From contig NW_027437463.1 of the NCBI RefSeq assembly GCF_964204645.1, positions 1 to 64,000 on the forward strand: 64,000 nt of DNA, in the 5' to 3' direction. Made by a program: the position numbers and the translations under genes. Shown one piece after another: positions 55,879 through 64,000 of this stretch (within the stretch, counting starts at the first letter, position 1; each line of letters opens with the position of its first letter). The stretch comes from Tubulanus polymorphus (lineage: Eukaryota; Nemertea; Palaeonemertea; Tubulaniformes; Tubulanidae). The notes under the pieces were generated by a model, which did no database searches, was not told the DNA's origin, and saw nothing but the letters and a program-made list of their open reading frames with translations.

Positions 55879-57699
55879 TTGCGATATTTGGTCATGCTTA
55901 ATTAGTTGTTAGCATCAATAACACATATATTTTCTCTTTCTTTAGGTGGTGATCTAATGAATAGCAGTCATTACGGCGTTGCATGGAAGACCATAACCTA
56001 GATACATGTATAAGGGTGCGTCTAAACTATTGAAGATTCAAGTTATTGTAAAAAATTTACTTTTTATCTTGCGAATAAATAAAACATGTAATTTCGATAT
56101 TAAAGTGTTACCTCACTATATTCAAGGTTGTTTGTCAACTTCGCTTTAATACCCCGCCCCCCCCCCCCCACCCATTACGAAGGCAAAGTTCAATGTTGTC
56201 ACAGGGATTAATTTTTAAGATTTACATTGCCATAACTTATTGGGACCAAGTCAGCAGCAGAAAAGCCTAATTTTTGAACACTTATTTCACTTTCTTCCTT
56301 TTCTTCCCAGAGTATTATGTTGGTGAGATTCTCCTACGAGAGGCCGCCAGTTGCTGCTCTATTGTTTCGATATAAGCCCGCTTGCGACGGCAACCCGACG
56401 CCTACCAGGGATGATATTTTTCTTCTGTTCAGCGGATTTCCTTTTCAATCAATTTTTACCTTCATGACATATATCATCATATCGTAGTACAAGTATGACG
56501 TAGAGGTCAACGAGACGATACCCGCACAAAGGCTTGATCGTAGTGAACAAGCCGCATCAATTCATGCGTTCAATTTCAACTATATGCTACACAATGTTGG
56601 TCCACCAGTATGGAGTTTTTTACCTTCATGACGTAGTCATGTATTTCCCTAAATTATTAGAAAATACTGATAGTAAGACCGCGGGAAAGTTTTTATCGTT
56701 GAATGGGCGAATCACGGCGGCAGAGTGCACCTGTGATAAGGCGGAAATAATTCCATGTGAAGGCAAAGCTTTTAAATAATAAGACAGTCGGAGGTGGTTT
56801 ATCAACTTTTTTCAACTATAGTGCTGCTTTTTTCCCAATCAAATTGCTAGATTTCGATGGTTTCTCATAAGTCAACACTTGTAATTCAAGTGTGATTTTG
56901 ATGTGTGTAGAGATACATCGTGACTAGCGTATTGAATGGCGGCGCCATGTTTAAGCTGCGCGTTGATCGTTGAATAGTGGAATTATAGGGTGGAATTATC
57001 TTGATTGTATCCATACGAAGTTTATTAAAGGTTAGTGTCAACAAATGGTCCATTACAGTCCCTCTAATTTATGTGGAGAGACGCTCTTAACCGGCAAAAC
57101 CGTGGTCTGTTTCGTGTTATCGTTGGCCTACGTGACTGACCTTGCTTGAGCGTTCGCTGCCGGTGCGCCGTTTCAAAGTTATGAATAAAGTATTATATAA
57201 CTGATTGTTAATGACATACAACAAATAAACCTTTAAAGAAAGGTACCTAGTGTCTGACATTCTACTGAAAAATTCCGGATTGATTCACTGCATAGTTTGT
57301 TCATAGTGAGCATTTTAGTATATGAATCAATTAAGATGATTGATGGACGCGGGTGCGGTTGTTTCAGCTGTTGAAGACGTTCGATGTAAACAATAATTTT
57401 AACCACGTGTGCGATGAAAACAGGGACATCAAACTAAGAAGCACTGAATTTTTTGATTACATGTGATTTGAATAGGCGTTTGTGCTGGTTTTTCAAAAAG
57501 TCGAATCTTAATTGACCCCTATTGCACAGGCCTAAGCTAGGCCCTCTGGAATTGAATTGAATTTGACACAGTAATTCACCTGTAATTTGCGATGAATCTT
57601 TTTGAAAATAAGCTTGAAGATTGGGTCTGGCGAGATGTCCACCCACCCCTATTGTAAAAAATGTCATTGGTGATCAAATATGGCTGGGGTTGGCGTGGC

Positions 57700-58045
57700 C
57701 ATCTTGAATTTCTTGTTTGCACCATGCAGCCCGCAATTCTTGATGGATTTCCACAAAATTTGGTGTGAGGATCAGGGTAGGTAAGCTGTCCATGCCTTTT
57801 GTATATGGAGGTCATGGGCTTTCAAATATGGCCGCCAGGTCAGCCATCTTGAATTTCTAGCACGAAGCGAACTGCAATTCTTGATGCATTTTCATGATAC
57901 TAGGTGTAATAATTTTTGGTAAAATGTCTACCCCTTATTGAAAATTGAGTTCAAGTATGGCCACCAGAGTTGCTATCCATCTTGGATTTCTTATCAGCAC
58001 GATGCCTACGCCAATTCTTGATGCATTTTTTCATGTAGTGTGATC
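57700..58045 (+). repeat. About 140-bp tandem repeat, three units
   Basis: CCATCTTGAATTTCT and CAATTCTTGATG recur at about 57700, 57845 and 57977. Diverged relatives exist at about 34590. Confidence 0.65.
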
Positions 58046-58991
58046 TTTGGGGAAGCTAGAACGGGCCTGTCTTTTCATGAAAGGATATATAAACAGAAAA
58101 TGAACATTATCACCACATAGCCTATACCGTCTTAACTATTTTAAAACTTGTTACATCGTAACAATGTAAATCTTTCTGTAAAACTTTGAATACTGAATCA
58201 TTCTTCTACTTCGTCATGAAGGTATAAGGCCCGTGGGCCTCTTGTTACTATTTCTCAGATTGATGCAAATCCGTTGCAAAAAATGGAGGGGGGTGGTGAG
58301 GATAATAGCATCTTAAGGATAGATTGGTACCATAAAAGCATTTCCCAATCAGTTTTTAAATGCGATCATTTTTGTTAGCGGCATGTGTATGCTAACAAAG
58401 TTTTATCTATCTGTTGCCCGAACGTGGTCTGTGGATATATGTAGGCTACATTAATGATTTTTCACCGAGTGTTGCTAGTGTAGTGCTATAACACGGCTTT
58501 TGCGGCCCATAACGTGGCGCTGCATACATTGATTTCTTGTGCAAATGAATAGGTGATGACCATCCTGACTCGTCTTGGAACTAGCAGTGTCTTAACGGTA
58601 AAACGTGGACGATGTAGTTTGATTTTTTGAGCTAAATTTCAATGTGAAAACTGCTGAAAAACGATCTGAGAGGATGTGAAGAACCAAAATTTTTTCCAAA
58701 AGAGATATATTTATTTGCAAAAATTTAGATCTATTCTCAAAATTCCATCATTTTGCCATCTTTAATCGGTAAAGTTGCCAGTAATGGTAAGGGACAAAAG
58801 CAGGCGAGCAAATGGGAGGATCTCGTATCCCGCTCATCGGCCTCAGTTGCTTTGATTCGGAGTGCAGTCGACATAAGCTGGGGTGCGATGGCGGTTGCTC
58901 TCAGTTGCGTTGGGTTGTCGCGTCGCTTGTCGACATAAGCCAGCTTTTAGACCTCTCATGAACATTTGATACTTAAAATTCTCCTAGTTAA

Positions 58992-59278
58992 CCCTTTCAG
59001 TGCTGACCAATCAATACCCTATAGTGCGGGAGATAAATTGAAAATTTAAAAAAATTACACCCCAATGTGTTGAATAACAAGCGTACCACTACAGTGCGTC
59101 TACACCCGGCACGGTGTAAGGTGAGTTACTAATATTTCACTATGTTTGACAGGTGCTGTCATCTTTCGATAGAGATAAAAACTAATTACTAATTATATCA
59201 ATACACTGCAGTCCAGTGTACTAGCAAAATCCATCACGGATTCATACATCGCACTGCGGTATAGACGCACTGAAAGGG
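58992..59278. mobile_element. piggyBac-type MITE
   Basis: Ends CCCTTTCAGTGC and GCACTGAAAGGG. The left flank is TTAA (58988-58991); the right is TTCA (59279-59282), one base changed from the expected TTAA. Confidence 0.65.
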
Positions 59279-59654
59279 TTCAATTAAACAAAAATGGTAT
59301 TCCTGGAGTCATGCTGAAGTTCTTTTCCAGCTAACTCGAAATCCAACTTCAAGAGAAATTCAAATTTGAATTAATCTCAAAAATTAACACGGAATTCCAG
59401 GAGGTTCGATTTTAGGTTTTATACTTTATCTTCTGTATATTATTGACTGTATCAACAGTTCAAAATTATTTCAGTTTGTAATGTCTGCAGATGATACTAA
59501 TGCCTTCATATCCCATGAAGATATGAAATCTCCGGAATTATCTAAGTAGATACGTGGTTTAATAGTTTATAGACGTTCACCTAAAAAACTCAAGAAAAGT
59601 GAATTGAAAATATCTATATATGGAATGATGATAAAGTTTATAGAACCAATTTTT

Positions 59655-60316
59655 AGGCCAGCCATAGGCTGAGCCTATTACTATACAAATGGAGCGAATT
59701 TAAATGACATGGTTTCCAGAGCAAAGGCTCTTTTACTGTGCAACTGAGCATATATTCATACAAATCATTCATTAAAGCATTATCCATTCTCCAAACTCTA
59801 CGTAGCTGAATTTTGAAAGAGGGCCTCGTTAAAATTTATATGAGCTTTTTCACGAATATCTGATCGCAAAAATATTGGTTTTGAAAAACCAATCAGAAAG
59901 CAAAGACTCCTCTATGATTGGCTTAGCCGCAGAAATCAGCAGGTGTTCACGTGAACCTGCGGTATCATCTACCGTTTTACTTCCGGGTTTTATTTTAAGA
60001 TCTAAAATTGTATTTCATGATCGATTTCTGTGAAAGCTTCAGTTGATTTGGTTTTTAGGAGGAATATTTTTATTAGCACTACAGAAAATATCATTGGCCA
60101 TTGTGCAAAGTCCGGGAAAAATTGCTTTTTCTTAAATCGGAAAGATGACCTTGATATGCTAATTAGCCATGTGCTCCAGCTACAAATGCAATCAAATTTT
60201 ATTCTGCAAAAAAATATAACATCCAATACAATTTTTCTTTATTGAACAAAAAATAACATCAAATCCAATTCAATTTTTTTTATTGAGCAAATTTCAGAAA
60301 ATTCAATTCTATTCCG
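59655..60316 (+). repeat. Dispersed repeat, copy 2
   Basis: Copy of 51857-52471 in the same orientation with an extra segment of about 50 bp (TTTTTCACGAATATCTGATC). Confidence 0.8.
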
Positions 60317-60330
60317 CATTAAAATCAATA

Positions 60331-61753
60331 GGGTAACTGACACTTTTTTTTAAATTTCAAAATATGATGTATTCTATTGATCTATACACTCATCTTCAAC
60401 CGTTCTGTACCAAAATGTTTAGTTTACGCGCAATTTGTGATTTTGAAACTAGATTTTTGACCTCATTTCGTTGTTTACATCGCTTACTGTTCAGCGTCGG
60501 CTAAATCAGCAGGTGCGCGCTGCAACGTCATTACAGGCAGAGCTGAGAAATAGCGTCTATAGAAATGTGTTAGATTTTGAGGAAGCTGCGTGTATTTTCT
60601 GTTATATCTCAATGCCAGATTGTTTTACAGCTTTGAAACTGGCCAGGGAGGCAAAAGGATCTATTGTCTATAGCATGAACCTATTTCAAAGAATCAATGA
60701 GTAATTTGAATAGGCTAAATCGATCAAATTGAAGAAGCAGATTTCAATCCGCTGCTATGAAGCTATTAAAGTACACTATGCTAAGCTCTCAGCACTGATA
60801 CTGCTGCTGCATAGTTCACCTATAGTTCAGCACCACAAGAACACTACACAGTGTCTTTCTTATAAGCGATCACAGATTTCGATCTCGCTAAAGAATAAAT
60901 AGATTTATATTCGTTTACTATTTACTATTTTTCATAGTCATTTAAGACTATAGTTTGAAAACTAAACATTTCAAAACTCTACAAAAACTTTCATAAATTT
61001 CTACAAATATTCAAAGGAATAATGTTTTTCGATTAAAGTTTCACGCTGCAGAAGAGTTTTGATAGATAACATCACAAATCTTTCACAAACGTTATTTCTA
61101 AGTTTTAAAATAGGAATGATGAGGAAATATTCTAATTTTGTGACCAAAGTCGCTACCAATACCAGGTATATTTCAAGAAAACAATTGAAATTGTTCTTGC
61201 GGCTAATTCAGTCTAAGTTTCATCAGTTCATAAGTCAAAATATTCTTAGATCTAACCATGATCTTACTATCACTAAATGATAATACAAAACGATGATTTA
61301 AACATCCGTGGTCCTTGCTGTCTACTAGAAAATGCCATGGATTGCTATTCAAATCCTATTTTTGCACTTAGTTTGAACGGATATGGTCCGTTCAACAGCT
61401 AATTATAATCATTAATATGTAGACTTTCAAAATCAAGAGGCATTTTGTCTCAATTCGAATGCCAAATAGGTATAAAATTAAGTTGAATTGCACTTGTAGC
61501 TTATTTCCTATTCATTTCTATAGACATCATTTCCGAGCCGTCACTTTAGTGACGTAGTTCTATTAATAGACACAGTACCACGCGTTCAGCAGAAGCAATG
61601 TATACACTGAACAGGTGCGCGAACATCAAAATCATCAATTCTGACTAGATTGAAAAGATTTTTCCAATTATAAAATCACCTAGCCTTATTGTATACTATA
61701 ATATATCGTTTAGTGTAAAAAGTAGAAAATCTTTGAAAAAGTGTCAGTTACCC
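60331..61753. mobile_element. Non-autonomous TA-flanked transposon
   Basis: Termini GGGTAACTGACACTTTTT and its complement are flanked by TA on both sides (60329-60330, 61754-61755), as for mariner-type insertion. Its first 65 bp also occur in an intron of the transposase gene at about 6008-6073 and in the inverted copy at about 12414-12481. The interior has a 77-codon open frame (60471-60704) of unknown meaning. Confidence 0.6.
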
Positions 61754-61755
61754 TA

Positions 61756-63229
61756 TAAGACCAAGGGAAAAGATTTATCTGAGGTATTTGTTCCTGCCAG
61801 ATCCAGTCGCTGTCTGTGCTACTTTTGTATTCTACGATTCTAATACTACGCCCCAGTGTTATAGCTTCCGCGGCCATACATTGGAAGAGGTTTCGTTCTA
61901 AGACTCAATATTCAGCCACCCTCTGATATGTGACATCATATGAATTTTATTAGAATATTTTTTCATCTGGAAAAATATTTTTTTGAAAATATGAAATAGT
62001 TTCCCTGCTGCGCCTGCCTGTACCCTACGAAATTTTGGACGTAGACCATAAACAAATGTTTATCTTTGGTCTACAAAATAATTCTTTAAGAAAGATAGAA
62101 TACAATATAAACTTCTAGAACTTTGAAGTCACGAATTAAAAAGATTTTTCAAGCAATGCCTTTCCTCCAAACAACACTAGCTTTCAAGGTAAACCACACT
62201 TTGCCCATGGGCAATTTATTTTTCCGTGTGATGGAATAAGACAATGATTTACAGCGAAATATAAGGCGGCATGTAGTAGCAATGTGTATTTATGAATCGA
62301 TCAGTGATTATTATAGTAGTACAGACCATAGATGTTGCATGCAAGGATCCCACAGTACAGGGAAATTGGGAAAAATTTCTGAAATTCATTTACATTTCAC
62401 ATAGGCCTATTGCATTTGCCAAGGGAATTTTCTTCAGCGATTTCCCTTGAAAATCATATTTATCAACCAGTCACCACTAAAATGTTGACTGTAGTATGAT
62501 GGTATCTGTTCATTTTCCACTTGGGAAAATTAAAAAATCACCCATGAAATACTTGGGAAAACCTTTTTATTAGGATGACGGTACGTAGTACACGTCGTCC
62601 TATTGTTATCGTGAAATCCGTCATGTCAAACGATTACGTCCGTTTAACGCCACACATTCTATGCGTCTGGAACTTTCACAGTCGCTTAAATATGAAACAT
62701 AGAAGGTCGAGTTCATATATGGTGAATTTTTGTTATTTGGTTGATTAAGTATTGGCGAAATAAAAAAATTGAAACTCTAAAGTAGCGTCACCCCTGTCTA
62801 GAAATAAAACTGTATTAGTCCGTGCTTAAAATAGTGCCACGCATACATTTTTGAAATAGCACTTTACATAGGCCTATTCCATGATTTAGTTGTATATTTC
62901 TGTATTGTCGTTTATTGCCTGAAATTTCCGTATTTCCTTGGTGTGTGTGTCAGCGGATTAATTGAATGTTTAGGCATTGGTGATATGGACTCAGCGAGTA
63001 CACGTGCTACATCGATTCAACATTAGCTGCTGAATCGATACTCGTACGTCGAGCAACGCCGAAACTATGTTACTATTACTAGTAAAATGATTTATCGTCA
63101 TTAATTCTTTTGGACTTTCTCGTCAGCGATCGGTTTTTAGAGCCCGATTATGTGTATGTGGAGACCACGAATTGGTATTGTATTATACCTATAGAATACC
63201 TATAGACCTACGTATTATAATCCAAGTCT
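61756..63229. other. Intergenic, no gene seen
   Basis: No convincing open frame or named repeat. Confidence 0.4.
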
Positions 63230-63468
63230 TTACAGCACTTCGATGACCGCATTGTACTTGTCACGTGATTTCAGTAACAACGGAAGCTTTTCCCTTGCCT
63301 CGTTCATTTTACGTGCAAGTCGCGGTAGGAGCTGCTTGGTAAATTTTGTTATCCCGGAATCATAACGTGTCAAAACGTGAAGTGAATTATTGCGAATATT
63401 GTCGTCTGGTCGTCTCCAGTCGTGGAGAACTGAATCGAACTCCGCAATAAAAGTGTATTGAAACTGAA
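63230..63468 (-). CDS. Possible terminal exon, unknown protein
   Basis: On the minus strand an acceptor (TATTTCAG) precedes an open segment with FIAEFDSVLHDWRRPDDNIR and ending DKYNAVIEVL and a TAA. The residue pattern looks coding and helical, but no family was recognised and upstream exons would overlap the gag gene. Confidence 0.3.
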
Positions 63469-63587
63469 ATAAACATATTTGTACCAAGAAAGAACTTGTC
63501 ACTCGCGTCATCGGGATATCAGCCGTTACAGTTTGACACGAGATCCCACGATTGACACGTATCATCGAAGATCACGCGTTCGACACT

Positions 63588-64000
63588 ATGACATCACCGG
63601 TCGATACCAGCTCTCCTACCAGCATTACCGGACTCAAAAACAGTCGTCGCGGCTATAAGGCCAGCGTAACCAGAAAGCGGAACGAACTTAACACTTTATT
63701 CAAAGAGGAGACCGTCGACTCCGAAAGAATCGAACTTTATAGGGAAGAATTAGTCGTCGCATGGGAAAGATATATTAGCAGCCATAAAAAACTGATGTCA
63801 TCTCTGACCGAACAAACCGAGATCGACGACGAGGATGCCTGTTTTCTAGAAGAAAACGAAATACACGAAGATTTCTGAAGAACATCGATCACATTATTAC
63901 TATACCGCAACCTGCACTAGAATCGCCTAGTGAAACTACCGTCCAACATTTAACAAATCTCGTCAGTCTACAGCAGCGCCAAACGCAGAACCAGATGCAA
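63588..64000 (+). pseudogene. BEL/Pao-type gag, frameshifted, runs off window
   Basis: The first ATG in a good context is at 63588. The frame encodes RRGYKASVTRKRNELNTLF and YREELVVAWERYISSHKKL, a helical charged segment typical of BEL/Pao gag N-termini. A stop at 63876-63878 ends this frame, but another frame continues (LKNIDHIITIPQP, then VQHLTNLVSLQQRQTQ) to the window edge. It is therefore one gene with a shift near 63860-63875. Confidence 0.5.

Overview
The window is animal nuclear DNA, probably from a marine invertebrate. Two host genes support this: an intronless GPANK1-like gene (48145-49185) and a first exon matching PDRG1 (53784-53917). Most of the rest is transposable elements: spliced transposase exons, BEL/Pao, DIRS-like and non-LTR fragments, foldback elements, MITEs, tRNA-like SINE heads and several minisatellites. 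No bacterial or organellar features were seen.

The centrepiece is a structurally complete Polinton/Maverick (virus-like DNA transposon) at 17482-33989. It is 16508 bp long, with 120-bp terminal inverted repeats that differ at one position and a perfect 6-bp target duplication ATAGTG. It encodes a small conserved protein, two further small conserved proteins, an FtsK/HerA-type packaging ATPase, an integrase with a chromodomain, a double jelly-roll major capsid protein, several membrane or virion-type proteins, a minor capsid (penton) protein, a zinc-finger protein resembling the poxvirus/NCLDV late transcription factor VLTF3, and a protein-primed family B DNA polymerase. I see no maturation protease. 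The polymerase is interrupted in motif C by a roughly 354-codon LAGLIDADG-type intein. Integrase, polymerase and two small genes carry frameshifts or stops; capsid, ATPase and VLTF3-like genes are open. Nearly every gene starts at a TAAATG box, usually preceded by a run of T, which looks like a poxvirus late promoter. A 15-copy CTAG array lies between two of the genes.

Left of the Polinton (1-17475): a broken zinc-knuckle gag-like gene (71-1179); a multi-exon EnSpm/CACTA-like transposase gene (2484-7682) with an Asp-Gly codon repeat; a near-identical inverted copy of its 3' half at 10310-12693, making a 2-kb palindrome; then non-LTR, BEL/Pao and DIRS-like remains.

Right of the Polinton: a 60-bp minisatellite (36420-37383), a foldback element (38979-39740) interrupted by a 2.6-kb transposon whose core is ten 190-bp repeats (39741-42367), MITEs, a second foldback (about 45760-47570), GPANK1, a LINE 3' end, dispersed repeats, the PDRG1 exon, and at the right edge a BEL/Pao-type gag that runs out of the window.

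As I read it, the Polinton arrived recently as an integrated virus-like genome and has begun to decay. Its uniform promoters and VLTF3-like gene suggest it carries its own late transcription programme.
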